From the NCBI RefSeq assembly GCF_008830225.1, contig NZ_WAIE01000002.1:372001-436000 (forward strand): 64,000 bases of DNA, written 5' to 3'. Below, one piece after another: positions 34,170-42,722 of this stretch. Both the position numbers and the translations under genes were made by a program. This DNA is from Pseudodesulfovibrio senegalensis (lineage in GTDB: Bacteria; Desulfobacterota; Desulfovibrionia; Desulfovibrionales; Desulfovibrionaceae). How positions within the stretch are numbered: position 1 is the first letter of the stretch; each line of letters begins with the position of its first letter. The notes under the pieces are model-generated. The model did no database searches. It was not told where the DNA came from and saw nothing but the letters and a program-made list of their open reading frames with translations.

Positions 34170-35006
34170 TTACAACTCGTTGGGGAGCTTGCTTAACTGG
34201 GCGAATGAGTACACCGGGCCGTCCACGCACACGTAGGATGTGCCGATGTTGCAGCGGCCGCAAAGGCCCACGCCGCATTTCATGCGTTTTTCCAGCGTGG
34301 TATAGATATTTTCGTCCGTAAAACCGAGTTTTTTGAGTGCCTCGAGCGTGAATTTGATCATGATGGGCGGCCCGCAGGTCACGGCCACGGTATTTTCCGA
34401 GGCCGGGTTTTCTTCCAGCAGAATGTTGGGAATCAGGCCCACTTTGTGTTCCCAGTCCGGAGCCTCGGCATCCACGGTGAGCACGAGATTTACGTCTCGT
34501 GCCGCCCGCCATTCGTCGAACTCATAGCTGTAGGTCAGGTCTTGCGGGGAACGCGCCCCGTAGATAACCGTTATTTTCCCGTAGTCGTCTCGGTTGTCGA
34601 GCATGAACAGCAGCAGGGTGCGCAGGGGGGCCATGCCGATGCCGCCGCCCACGATGACCACGTCCTTGCCTTTCATTTTATCATAGGGAAACCAGTTGCC
34701 CAGCGGAGCGCGCACGCCGATCTGGTCGCCAACCTGCAATTCGTGCAGGCGCGAGGTCACTTCTCCGGCCTGCATGACGCTGAATTGCAGGTAATCCATG
34801 CGCGTGGGCGAGGAGTTGATGACGAATGTGGATTCCCCGACACCGAAAATCGAGAGCTGGCCCACTTGTCCCGGTTCGAACGAGAACGCCTTCATGCGCG
34901 CTTCGTTGTTGAGGGTTACGCGGAAGGTTTTGATATTGTGCGTTTCCTGAATGATCTCCCGCACTGTGGCCATTTCCGGCAGGTACGGGTTGTTGGTATT
35001 ACTCAT
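34170..35006 (-). CDS. flxA: FlxA, FAD/NAD(P)H-binding oxidoreductase subunit
   Basis: A 278-residue flavoprotein of the ferredoxin-NADP reductase / dihydroorotate dehydrogenase B electron-transfer type. FAD domain about 1-105, NAD domain about 106-220 (IVGGGIGMAPLRTLLLF), and a C-terminal [2Fe-2S] cysteine set (CGVGLCGRCNIGTSYVC). In the Flx-Hdr complex of Desulfovibrio it oxidises NADH; electrons go to ferredoxin and to a disulfide acceptor by flavin bifurcation. It overlaps flxB by eight bases and is the last gene of the operon. Confidence 0.9.
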   Translation of the reverse strand: MSNTNNPYLPEMATVREIIQETHNIKTFRVTLNNEARMKAFSFEPGQVGQLSIFGVGESTFVINSSPTRMDYLQFSVMQAGEVTSRLHELQVGDQIGVRAPLGNWFPYDKMKGKDVVIVGGGIGMAPLRTLLLFMLDNRDDYGKITVIYGARSPQDLTYSYEFDEWRAARDVNLVLTVDAEAPDWEHKVGLIPNILLEENPASENTVAVTCGPPIMIKFTLEALKKLGFTDENIYTTLEKRMKCGVGLCGRCNIGTSYVCVDGPVYSFAQLSKLPNEL

Positions 35007-36069
35007 TGTCGGTTTCCTCCGCAGGCAGGTGGCACTCCTTGGCCGAGGTGACCACCTGTCGGATGTCCAGTGATACCGGGCAGCTTTTTATGCAACGACC
35101 GCAGCCCACACAGGCAATGTGCCCTTCGTGCAGGTCCGGGAAATAGCAGAACTTGTGCCCCACGCGGTTCTTGAGCCGATAGGCCTTTTCCGGGCGGGGG
35201 TTGTGGCCGCTGGCCTCCTGCGTGAACTGGCGGGACATGCAGTTGTCCCACGAGCGCAGGCGTTCGCCTTCATTGCCGTTGCGTTCGTCCGTGATGTTGA
35301 AACAGTGGCAGGTGGGGCACAGATAGGTGCAGGCCCCGCAGCTGATGCATTTGGCCGATTGTTTTTCCCAGAAATCCATGTTGTCGAACAGGTTGTAGAG
35401 TTGTTCGGGCATGCATTTGAAATCTGGAGCTTCGGGCAGGCTTGCGCATGCGGCGGCACGCAGTTGTTCGGCTTCACGAACCTGATCGGGCGCGGCTCCT
35501 GTAAGCAGGCTTCCCTTTTGCAACAGGGTTTCGCCTTTTTCGGTCACGGGTTGAACCACAAAGCCGTCCTGAATGGGGGTGAGCAATACGTCCGAGCCGT
35601 TGGTGCCGTCCGGCGAGCCGCCAACCCAGTTGCAGAAGCAGGTGTTTTCCGTGCGCGTGCAGGCGATGGAGACCACCACGGCCTGTTCGCGGCGGGCTGC
35701 ATAGTAGTTGTCCTTGACCGCACATTGGGTGAACGCACCGTCAAATACGTCAAAGCCGCGCGCATCGCATGGGCGCGAGCCGAAGATGAGCGTGGGCACG
35801 GCGTTGTCTGCGGGCTGGACGCGTATTTTTTCCCGGCCCGGATTGTCCGTGTCCTTTTCATAGGAGAAATGCATCAGCTCTTCGCAGGCCGGAAATAGGA
35901 TTTCCTTGGGGCCGATGGTGGCGTGCCGGTCGATGCGCAGGATTTTGTCCTGTGTCAGGGGGCGGAAGGCGATGGATCGGCCTTCCTGAACCGGGGCATG
36001 GATCTTATATTCCGTGCCCAGTTCGGCGAGCCACTGGCCGAGGTCGTCGTTTTTCAAGTACTTGGCCAT
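34999..36069 (-). CDS. flxB: FlxB, iron-sulfur subunit (AsrA/hydrogenase-type)
   Basis: A 356-residue protein. The C-terminal third carries two ferredoxin-type [4Fe-4S] motifs (CISCGACTYLCPTCHCF and CVGCGRCIKSCPVSLDI). The N-terminal part (about 1-230) is the domain seen in sulfite reductase subunit A and in hydrogenase-type FeS subunits, including GSRPCDARGFDVFDG. It probably passes electrons between FlxA and FlxC/FlxD. It lies four bases after flxC. Confidence 0.88.
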   Translation of the reverse strand: MAKYLKNDDLGQWLAELGTEYKIHAPVQEGRSIAFRPLTQDKILRIDRHATIGPKEILFPACEELMHFSYEKDTDNPGREKIRVQPADNAVPTLIFGSRPCDARGFDVFDGAFTQCAVKDNYYAARREQAVVVSIACTRTENTCFCNWVGGSPDGTNGSDVLLTPIQDGFVVQPVTEKGETLLQKGSLLTGAAPDQVREAEQLRAAACASLPEAPDFKCMPEQLYNLFDNMDFWEKQSAKCISCGACTYLCPTCHCFNITDERNGNEGERLRSWDNCMSRQFTQEASGHNPRPEKAYRLKNRVGHKFCYFPDLHEGHIACVGCGRCIKSCPVSLDIRQVVTSAKECHLPAEETDNE

Positions 36070-36073
36070 GGGA

Positions 36074-37027
36074 TTACCAGTCCTTTTCCTTGATGGAATC
36101 TTCTTCGAGCTTGAAAGCCAGCAGCGGAGGCCGCGCTTCGGCGTCCAGACCGGCGTCGTAGTCGAAAAGGTCGTGGATCACGTTTCCGAGCTTGCGTTTG
36201 AGCAGCAGCACGGGGATGTCCATGGGACAGGCCCGCTCGCACTCCCCGCATTCGGTGCAGCGTCCGGCCATGTGGATTGCGTGGATGACCTGAAACATGA
36301 ACTTGTCACGCACGCCGTCGCGCTGACTGACCCAGTGCGGCTCACGGCTCTGAGCCACGCAATGGTCCCGGCAGACGCACAGGGGGCAGGCGTTGCGGCA
36401 TGCATAGCAGCGGATGCAGCGGTCCATCTCGGCCATCCAGAAATCGCGGCGTTCCGCAAAGCCCTGCGATTCGAAGCTCTCAAGGTCCGCATAAGGATCG
36501 GTTTCCACTGCCGGGATGCGCTTTTCGCCCACGAAATGGTCGGCTTCCACTGCGTTGGGAAAGCGGCAGCGCGTACATTTGTCGGCCATGACCTCGGCAA
36601 GGGACAGGGTGTGCGTGTCCTTGTCCGTGGTTATGGTCAGGCTGTTGTCAGCGGTCTCCACGGAGCGCGCAAAGTGTGCGTCCGGCACGGCCTTGCGGAT
36701 TTTGGTCATGTCCACCACGCCGTTGCAGGGCGCGCCGAAAATGACCACGTTTTCGCGGTCGATGAGGTTTTCCTGCAGCAGTTCCACGACCGAGCGGCTG
36801 TCGCAGCCCTTGACCACGATGCCGACCTTTTTGTGCCGCAGGGCGGGCAGGTGCACGGCCAGATTGTGCACGTTGAGCGGCCCCCAGATCAACTGGTCCA
36901 CGTCGTCGGGTTCGTACATATACAGCGGCGTAGCGTGCAGCGGGTCGTAGCCGGTGGTCCAGCCCATGACGAAATCAAGCTCCGGCAGCGCGGTCTTGAT
37001 GGTCTCCTTGAGTTGATCGAGCATCAT
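36074..37027 (-). CDS. flxC: FlxC, iron-sulfur subunit
   Basis: A 317-residue protein with a FrhB/FdhB-like N-terminal region (VGIVVKGCDSRSVVELLQE; VIFGAPCNGVVD), an unusual Cys pair near residue 150 (KCTRCRFPNA), and two ferredoxin-like clusters (CIRCYACRNACPLCVC and CTECGECERACPMDIPVLL). It is taken as an electron-transfer subunit of the Flx module. Its ATG overlaps the flxD stop (ATGA), so translation is coupled. Confidence 0.86.
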   Translation of the reverse strand: MMLDQLKETIKTALPELDFVMGWTTGYDPLHATPLYMYEPDDVDQLIWGPLNVHNLAVHLPALRHKKVGIVVKGCDSRSVVELLQENLIDRENVVIFGAPCNGVVDMTKIRKAVPDAHFARSVETADNSLTITTDKDTHTLSLAEVMADKCTRCRFPNAVEADHFVGEKRIPAVETDPYADLESFESQGFAERRDFWMAEMDRCIRCYACRNACPLCVCRDHCVAQSREPHWVSQRDGVRDKFMFQVIHAIHMAGRCTECGECERACPMDIPVLLLKRKLGNVIHDLFDYDAGLDAEARPPLLAFKLEEDSIKEKDW

Positions 37028-37512
37028 GCTTCCTCCGTGATGGCGGTCCTGAGGTCAGTTCCTTCAGTCTGGGCCAGCTTGGAAAGCGCCACCTCGGGAA
37101 TCGGGGCCATGGGGCCGAGCGCGTGAACCTGATCGGTAAATTTGGTAACCACTTCCTGCCAGCGCTGGCCTTCGGAAGCGGAAACCCACGTGTATTCGAA
37201 ACGTTCCGGCTCGATGCCGAGCACCGTTATGAACTGCTTGAAGACTTCGAGACGGCGGCGGGCATAGTAGTTGCCCTCGGAATAGTGGCAGTCACGGGGA
37301 TGGCATCCGGAAACCAGCACGCCGTCCGCGCCGTTCATGAACGCCTTGGCGATGAACAGCGGATCGATGCGCCCGGAGCATGGCACGCGGATGATCCGCA
37401 GGTCCGTGGGCTGGTCGAAACGGGCCACGCCCGCGGTGTCGGCGCCGCCATAGGAGCACCAGTTGCAAAGGAATCCTACGATTCTCAGTTCGCGTCCATT
37501 TAGAACCGGCAT
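37024..37512 (-). CDS. flxD: FlxD, MvhD-like [2Fe-2S] linker subunit
   Basis: A 162-residue homologue of MvhD, which connects a redox module to HdrA. Motifs: VGFLCNWCSYGGADTAG, RVPCSGRI and VSGCHPRDCHYSEGN, the usual Cys set of the family. It overlaps hdrA by 13 bases. In methanogens the partner is a hydrogenase; here it is the Flx NADH module. Confidence 0.92.
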   Translation of the reverse strand: MPVLNGRELRIVGFLCNWCSYGGADTAGVARFDQPTDLRIIRVPCSGRIDPLFIAKAFMNGADGVLVSGCHPRDCHYSEGNYYARRRLEVFKQFITVLGIEPERFEYTWVSASEGQRWQEVVTKFTDQVHALGPMAPIPEVALSKLAQTEGTDLRTAITEEA

Positions 37513-39461
37513 ATTGCCTCAACCTCCGCGAGAATCTGGTTGTCGGTGAAGTGTCTGAGCTGGATGGCCCCCTGCGGACAGGTGGACGAGCAGATGCCGC
37601 AGCCCTGGCATACGGTTTCGATGACCTCGGCCTTGGGCTGGCCCCGGAAGTCCGTTTCCTTGATGGCCCCGAACGGGCAGGTCAGCACGCATTTGCCGCA
37701 GCCGATGCAGCGTTTGATGTCAACGAGCGCGGTCTGGGGATCGCTCTTGAGTTTTTTCTTGGAAAATAGGCCGATGACCTTGGATGCGGCCGCACTGCCC
37801 TGGGCCACGGAGGCCGGGATATCCTTGGGGCCCTGGCAGGCTCCGGCAAGGTACACGCCCGCGGTGTTGGTCTCGCAGGGCTTGAGCTTGGGGTGGCCTT
37901 CCATGAAGAAGCCGTATTTATCATAGGAAATGCGCAGCTTTTCGGCCAGTTGCGGTGAATTCTTGGCAGACTCCACGCCCACGGCCAGCACCACCAGGTC
38001 CGCCTGTATCTCCACCTGCTTTCCCAGCAGGGTGTCGGCCCCGCGCACGGTCAGGTTGCCCTTGCCGTCCGGGTAGACCATGCCCACGCGGCCACGGATG
38101 TATTGCGCGCCGTATTCCTCCATGGCCCGGCGGGTGAACTCGTCATAGAGCTTCCCCGGAGCACGGATGTCCATGTAAAAGACATAGGAAGTGGAGTCGG
38201 GAATGTGATCCTTGGTCAGGATGGCCTGCTTGGCCGTGTACATGCAGCAGAAACCCGAACAGTACGGACGGTCCACGGACTTGTCGCGCGAGCCCACGCA
38301 CTGGATGAAGACCACGTTTTTGGGTTCCTTGCCGTCCGAGGGGCGTTTGACGTGTCCGCCCGTGGGGCCGGAGGCCGAAAGCAGCCGTTCGTACTGCAGG
38401 GAGGTGATCACGTCCGGATAGCGGCCGCCGCCGTATTCCTCGTACACGGTCCAGTCGAACAGGTCGTAGCCCGTAGCCGCGACAACCGCGCCCACCTCTT
38501 CGCTGATGATCTCGTCCTGCTGGTCGAAGTCGATGGCTCCGGCAGGGCAGACCTTTTCGCACGCGCCGCATTTGCCCTTGGTCAGCCGGATGCAGTAGTC
38601 CGCGTTGATGGTGGCCTTTTTGGGGATGGCCTGCGGAAAGGGAATATTGATGGCCCGGCCCGGCCCGATGAGTTCGTCAAAGGTGTTGGGCGCCTTGCGC
38701 GAGGGACATTTCTCCACGCACTCGCCGCAGCCCGTACATTTATTCCAGTCCACATAGCGGGCTTTTTTCTTTATCTTGACCGAGAAATTGCCCACGTAGC
38801 CGGAAACGCCGTCCACCTCGGAATAGGCGTGAAGCGTGATGTTGGGATGCTGGGCGACTTCCACCATGCGCGGTCCCAGAATGCAGCTGGAACAGTCCAC
38901 CGTGGGAAAGGTCTTGTCGAGCTTGGCCATCTTGCCGCCGATGGTGGATTCGCGCTCCACCATGATTACCTCCAGCCCGGCGTCCGCACAGTCCAGCGCG
39001 GCCTGTATTCCGGCCACGCCGCCGCCGATGACCAGCACGCGGCGGTTGATGTCGAATTCCTTGGGCGTGAGCGGGCGGTTGCGCCGGAGCTTTTCCACGG
39101 CCATGCGCACCAGATCTGCGGCCTTGTTGGTGTTGGCCTCGCGGTCCTTGCCGATCCACGAGACGTGCTCCCGGATGTTGGCCATTTCAAACATGTACGG
39201 ATTGAGTCCTGCGCGTTCCAGCGTGTTGCGGAACGTGGCCTCGTGCATGCGGGGCGTGCAGGACGCCACCACCACGCCGTCGAGCTTGTGCTCGCCGATG
39301 GCCTCGATGATGCCGTCCTGTCCGGGTTCGGAACAGGCGTACATGGTGTCCGTGGCAAAGGCCACTTCCGGGTAGTCACTGGCGATGCGGCTTACTTCGG
39401 CCGTGTCCACGGTTCCTTCGATATTGCTGCCGCAGTGGCAGACGAATACTCCGATTCTCAT
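37500..39461 (-). CDS. hdrA: HdrA, FAD and multi-[4Fe-4S] heterodisulfide reductase-like subunit
   Basis: The bifurcating core. The 653-residue protein has an N-terminal Cys-containing domain (VCHCGSNIEGTVD, VVASCTPRMHE), the FAD-binding VIGGGVAGIQAALDC near residue 145, and several FeS motifs: CTGCGECVEKCPSRK, CGACEKVCPAGAID, and the C-terminal CIGCGKCVLTCPFGA and CQGCGICSSTCPQGAI. This is the long HdrA form typical of sulfate reducers. It lies between hdrB (21 bases) and flxD (overlap). Confidence 0.95.
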   Translation of the reverse strand: MRIGVFVCHCGSNIEGTVDTAEVSRIASDYPEVAFATDTMYACSEPGQDGIIEAIGEHKLDGVVVASCTPRMHEATFRNTLERAGLNPYMFEMANIREHVSWIGKDREANTNKAADLVRMAVEKLRRNRPLTPKEFDINRRVLVIGGGVAGIQAALDCADAGLEVIMVERESTIGGKMAKLDKTFPTVDCSSCILGPRMVEVAQHPNITLHAYSEVDGVSGYVGNFSVKIKKKARYVDWNKCTGCGECVEKCPSRKAPNTFDELIGPGRAINIPFPQAIPKKATINADYCIRLTKGKCGACEKVCPAGAIDFDQQDEIISEEVGAVVAATGYDLFDWTVYEEYGGGRYPDVITSLQYERLLSASGPTGGHVKRPSDGKEPKNVVFIQCVGSRDKSVDRPYCSGFCCMYTAKQAILTKDHIPDSTSYVFYMDIRAPGKLYDEFTRRAMEEYGAQYIRGRVGMVYPDGKGNLTVRGADTLLGKQVEIQADLVVLAVGVESAKNSPQLAEKLRISYDKYGFFMEGHPKLKPCETNTAGVYLAGACQGPKDIPASVAQGSAAASKVIGLFSKKKLKSDPQTALVDIKRCIGCGKCVLTCPFGAIKETDFRGQPKAEVIETVCQGCGICSSTCPQGAIQLRHFTDNQILAEVEAICRF

Positions 39462-39482
39462 GGGTAAAGGCTCCCTTGGCGG

Positions 39483-40376
39483 CTAGGCCGCGTCCTCGTT
39501 TGCGGCAATGGAACGTAGGGCGGGACCGGGGTCCACGCAAAGCTTGTCCAGACCGAGGCTCGCGTCGGGCAGGCCAAAGGCCCAGCCCAGCAACTGGGTG
39601 TAGTAGAAAATGGGCAGCTTGTAGTGCGCGCTGTTGGCCGAATTGACCTGACTCTGCCGCAGGTCCAGATTCATCTGGCACAGGGGGCAGGCCGTGACCA
39701 CCGCTTGCGCTCCCAGCGAATCCGCCATGTCCAGCAGCCTGCCGGAAAGGCGCATGACAAGGTCTTTTCGCGCCACGCCGTGCGACGCGCCGCAACATTC
39801 GGTCTTGAGCGGATAGGGCAGCACCTCGGCCCCGGCGGCCCGCATGAGCATGTCCATGCTGATGGGGTTTTCCTCGCTGTCGAACTCCATGAGTCCCGGA
39901 GGCCGGGTCAGGATGCAGCCGTAATAGGTGACCACCTTGAGACCGGTCAGCGGGCGCTTGACCTTTTCGGAAATCCAGTCCGGGCCGAGGTCCTCGAAGA
40001 GCACCTGCAGCACGGATTTGGTCTCGGGAATGGTTCCCAGCGGCTCGTCCAGCAGACGGTTGACCTTGTCCCGAAAATTCTCGTCGCCCGAAATGTGTTT
40101 GCCCGCGGTCTTGAGGTTGGTCAGGCAGCTGGGGCAGGGGGTCAGCACGCAGTCGTGCCCCTGCTTGGCGGCCAGCCCGAGGTTGCGGCCGGAAAGGGCC
40201 GCGGACAAGGTGTGGTCGAAGGCGTGGGCCGGGGTGGATCCGCAACAGCTCCAGTCCGGGATTTCGTCCAGCTGGATGCCGAGGGCCTCGCACACGGCGC
40301 GGGTGGAGCGTTCATACTCCATGGATGTTCCCTGCCCGGAACAGCCCGGATAATAGGCGTAGGCGTGCTTGGTCAT
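39483..40376 (-). CDS. hdrB: HdrB, CCG-domain heterodisulfide reductase subunit
   Basis: A 297-residue protein with two CCG domains that hold the non-cubane iron-sulfur clusters for disulfide reduction: first YYPGCSGQGTSMEYERSTRA with WSCCGSTPAH and CPSC, second YYGCILTRPP with TECCGASHG and CPLCQ. It is the catalytic subunit. In Desulfovibrio the physiological disulfide is thought to be a DsrC-type trisulfide/disulfide or similar, not a methanogen heterodisulfide. It starts at the base after the hdrC stop. Confidence 0.95.
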   Translation of the reverse strand: MTKHAYAYYPGCSGQGTSMEYERSTRAVCEALGIQLDEIPDWSCCGSTPAHAFDHTLSAALSGRNLGLAAKQGHDCVLTPCPSCLTNLKTAGKHISGDENFRDKVNRLLDEPLGTIPETKSVLQVLFEDLGPDWISEKVKRPLTGLKVVTYYGCILTRPPGLMEFDSEENPISMDMLMRAAGAEVLPYPLKTECCGASHGVARKDLVMRLSGRLLDMADSLGAQAVVTACPLCQMNLDLRQSQVNSANSAHYKLPIFYYTQLLGWAFGLPDASLGLDKLCVDPGPALRSIAANEDAA

Positions 40377-40934
40377 CTAGAAACCTTCCTTTTCGAAACG
40401 CTCGAAAATGCGGGCGATGGCTTCCTTGCCCTGAATTTGGTGGGGCTTGAAGGCCAGCTTGCCTTTGGGCAGCATTTTGGGGCCGAGTTCAAGATCGGTC
40501 CAGAAACGTCCGGTCTTGCGGATATAGTTGACCATGAGCCCCATTTCGAAAACGCGGCCGTGGCGGCGGACCGAATCGAGAAAGCTGTCGAAAAATGCCT
40601 TGACCCTGCGTTCCTTGGCAAAGCCCTGCCGCCGCGCCTCATGACGCAGCACATCCATGACCTTGGCCACGTCGATGTTGTTTGGGCATCGAGTGGTGCA
40701 GGAGGTGCAGGACGCACACAGCCATATGGACGAGGAAGTGAGCACGGGTTCTTTTTGCCCGGTTTGCAGCAGACGCATGATCTGGCTGACCGGAATGTCG
40801 AACCCGAAGGAATACGGGCAGCTGGCCGTACAGTTGCCGCACTGGTAGCACAGCGAGAGGTTTTGGCCGCTTTCTTCCGTAATGCGGTTGGTGAAGGTCC
40901 TGTCCGGGGAATCGGTGAGATTTACTGTTTGCAT
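40377..40934 (-). CDS. hdrC: HdrC, two-[4Fe-4S] subunit
   Basis: A 185-residue electron-transfer subunit with CYQCGNCTASCPYSFG and CASCTSCTTRCPNNIDV, two ferredoxin-type motifs, that passes electrons from HdrA to HdrB. The ATG at 40934 is used because a GGA lies seven bases upstream; an ATG at 40952 (MPPDTV) is also possible. It is the first gene of hdrC-hdrB-hdrA-flxD-flxC-flxB-flxA. No alcohol dehydrogenase gene lies upstream, although adh precedes this cluster in D. vulgaris. Confidence 0.94.
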   Translation of the reverse strand: MQTVNLTDSPDRTFTNRITEESGQNLSLCYQCGNCTASCPYSFGFDIPVSQIMRLLQTGQKEPVLTSSSIWLCASCTSCTTRCPNNIDVAKVMDVLRHEARRQGFAKERRVKAFFDSFLDSVRRHGRVFEMGLMVNYIRKTGRFWTDLELGPKMLPKGKLAFKPHQIQGKEAIARIFERFEKEGF

Positions 40935-41081
40935 GACAGTATCCGGAGGCATCCCGGCATGCGGGATTGCCGGTTGGTCGTTTGTTGCCGCACGGCGGCA
41001 GAGAGGATTATTGCGGCCGGACGAACTGTTCCGGGCGCGATTTGTTTTGCACGGCGTATTGCCTGAGAAATGTCGTCGTTC

Positions 41082-41103
41082 GTATGAAGACTAAGACTCA
41101 TAC
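41082..41103. promoter_or_regulatory. inverted repeat GTATGA-N10-TCATAC upstream of hdrC
   Basis: A perfect 6-bp inverted repeat with a 10-base spacer. It lies about 150 bases upstream of hdrC, downstream of the candidate promoter at 41137. It could be a repressor site or form an RNA hairpin in the leader. Confidence 0.5.
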
Positions 41104-41136
41104 ACGGGTCTGCCTATGCTGGCAAGTGCGTTTTTT

Positions 41137-41152
41137 CACAAAAAGAATGCCA
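41137..41152 (-). promoter_or_regulatory. weak sigma54-like promoter candidate for hdr-flx
   Basis: The minus strand reads TGGCATTCTTTTTGTG. The -24 half is perfect and the -12 G is at the right distance, but the invariant -12 GC is GT here. Support is therefore partial. Two inverted repeats at 41226-41272 sit 80-130 bases further upstream, where activator sites would lie. Confidence 0.35.
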
Positions 41153-41225
41153 GATATGCTAGTAAGATGCTATAATAAATAGAATAGTTATCGTAGCTCA
41201 TTAAGGTAGAAAACAGCATTTTGAA

Positions 41226-41272
41226 TGATTGACCAATCAAAACAATCGTTTTTTGGGCGTATGGGAACGATT
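41226..41272. promoter_or_regulatory. two inverted repeats in the far upstream region of hdr-flx
   Basis: TGATTG-AC-CAATCA (41226-41239) and AATCGTT-N15-AACGATT (41244-41272) are both perfect in their arms. They lie in AT-rich DNA between the divergently oriented terminator of lpdA and the hdrC promoter region. They are candidate operator or upstream activator sites. No regulator could be named. Confidence 0.45.
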
Positions 41273-41307
41273 TTGGGGGGAGAGTTCGGGGCGGCGGCAT
41301 GAATGAA

Positions 41308-41339
41308 CCGGGCTGCGGATTCGAATCTCCGCAGCCCGG
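41308..41339 (-). terminator. terminator hairpin after lpdA
   Basis: A perfect 12-bp stem (CCGGGCTGCGGA with TCCGCAGCCCGG) with an 8-base loop lies 28 bases past the lpdA stop. The downstream T run is weak (TTCATTC). Confidence 0.75.
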
Positions 41340-41366
41340 GAATTGTCGGTGCAGTGTGTTGTCGGG

Positions 41367-42722
41367 TCAGGCCGGTTTTCGTTCGGCCCTGAGCGCGCCG
41401 AGCAAGGCCTCGTCCAGCGAGGGGTGGGGGAAGATGGTTCCGTATGTGTCTTCACGGGTCCAGCCTTCCTGCACGATCATGGTGGAGGGCGTGGTCAGCC
41501 GCGATACGTCATGCCCGACAGCCGTGACCCCCGCCACGGTGTCGTCTGCCCAGACAACCTTGACGAATCCTTGCGTGGCCGCATGGGCCTGGGCCATGGG
41601 GTTGCCTGCCAGCGCGAATTTCGACACTTCGCATTGTTGGCCGGATTCGGCTACCTCTTCGGGCATTCTGCCCACGCGCATGGCCTCGGGAGCGCCGTAG
41701 AGCACCGAGGGGACCGGGCCGGAGGCATATGCCTCGTCGGTTTTTCCGGTCATGCGGGAAACAACGTAGTGTGCCTGATGGCTGGCCGCATGGGCCAGCT
41801 GAATCATGCCGTTCACGTCGCCGACCGCGTACACATCGGGCGCAGCCTCAAGGTTTTCGTTGACCGTGATGCCGCCGCGCTCGATGGAAACGCCCAGGGT
41901 TTCGAGGTTCATGCCGTCCGTGACCGGACCGCGTCCCACGGCCACCAGCGCCTTGTCCGCCTCGATGGTTTCGCCCGAGTCCAGCGTGAGCAGGGCGCGG
42001 CCGTTCTGGGTGGTCACGGATTGCACGCGCACACCCAGTCGCAGATCCCATTTCCAGCGTTTGAACATGGAGCCGAGGGCCTTGGAAACTTCCGGGTCTT
42101 CGGCCGGGGCCACGCGATCCATGGCGTCCACCATGTGGATTTTCGCGCCGAGCCTGTGGGCTACCTGCGCCATTTCAATGCCGATGAATCCGGCCCCGAT
42201 TACGATGAGGGATTCGGGCACGGACTTGAGCGCCAGAAATCCGTTGGAATCGACGACCGTGTCGTTGTCCGGCTCCAGCCCCGGAAAGAAAATGGGCCGG
42301 GATCCGCTGGCGATGACGAGCTTGCCGTATTCCAGCGTTGCCGGGTTTTCGCCCTGCACGGTGATTTTTCCGGGAGTCTCCACGCGGGCGCTGCCCGAAA
42401 AGAAGTCCACGCCAAGCGACTTGAGCCGCTGGGCCATGGCCTTGCGCGTTCCGGCGATGAGCTTGCCCTTGCGGGTTTGCAGGGCTGCAAAGTCCACCTT
42501 GATGGAGCCGGAAGCCACCTTCATCTTGGACTGTCCTGCCAGTTCCTCGATGGCCGAGGTGGCGCCGAGCATGACCTTGGTGGGGATGCACCCCCAGTTC
42601 AGGCAGGTGCCGCCGAGGTCGGCCTTTTCCACCAATGCGGTTCTGAGTCCGGCTTCGGCGGCCTCGATGGCCGCATCAAAACCACCCGGTCCCGCGCCGA
42701 TGACCACCAGATCATGTTGCAT
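41367..42722 (-). CDS. lpdA: dihydrolipoyl dehydrogenase
   Basis: The E3/L-protein that reoxidises dihydrolipoyl groups with NAD. The 451-residue protein has VVIGAGPGGFDAAIEAAEAG for FAD, the redox-active GGTCLNWGCIPTK, VIGAGFIGIEMA for NAD, and the dimer-interface C-terminus, which ends here in a short HPSLDEALL segment. ATG 42722 is used (GAGG nine bases upstream). It overlaps gcvPB by 11 bases, so it belongs to the glycine cleavage operon. Confidence 0.95.
   Translation of the reverse strand: MQHDLVVIGAGPGGFDAAIEAAEAGLRTALVEKADLGGTCLNWGCIPTKVMLGATSAIEELAGQSKMKVASGSIKVDFAALQTRKGKLIAGTRKAMAQRLKSLGVDFFSGSARVETPGKITVQGENPATLEYGKLVIASGSRPIFFPGLEPDNDTVVDSNGFLALKSVPESLIVIGAGFIGIEMAQVAHRLGAKIHMVDAMDRVAPAEDPEVSKALGSMFKRWKWDLRLGVRVQSVTTQNGRALLTLDSGETIEADKALVAVGRGPVTDGMNLETLGVSIERGGITVNENLEAAPDVYAVGDVNGMIQLAHAASHQAHYVVSRMTGKTDEAYASGPVPSVLYGAPEAMRVGRMPEEVAESGQQCEVSKFALAGNPMAQAHAATQGFVKVVWADDTVAGVTAVGHDVSRLTTPSTMIVQEGWTREDTYGTIFPHPSLDEALLGALRAERKPA

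Noticed and set aside
41128-41145. Possible Rex-type site upstream of hdrC (TTTGTGAAAAAACGC)
   Set aside because: Only one half resembles the known palindrome; the other half does not match.
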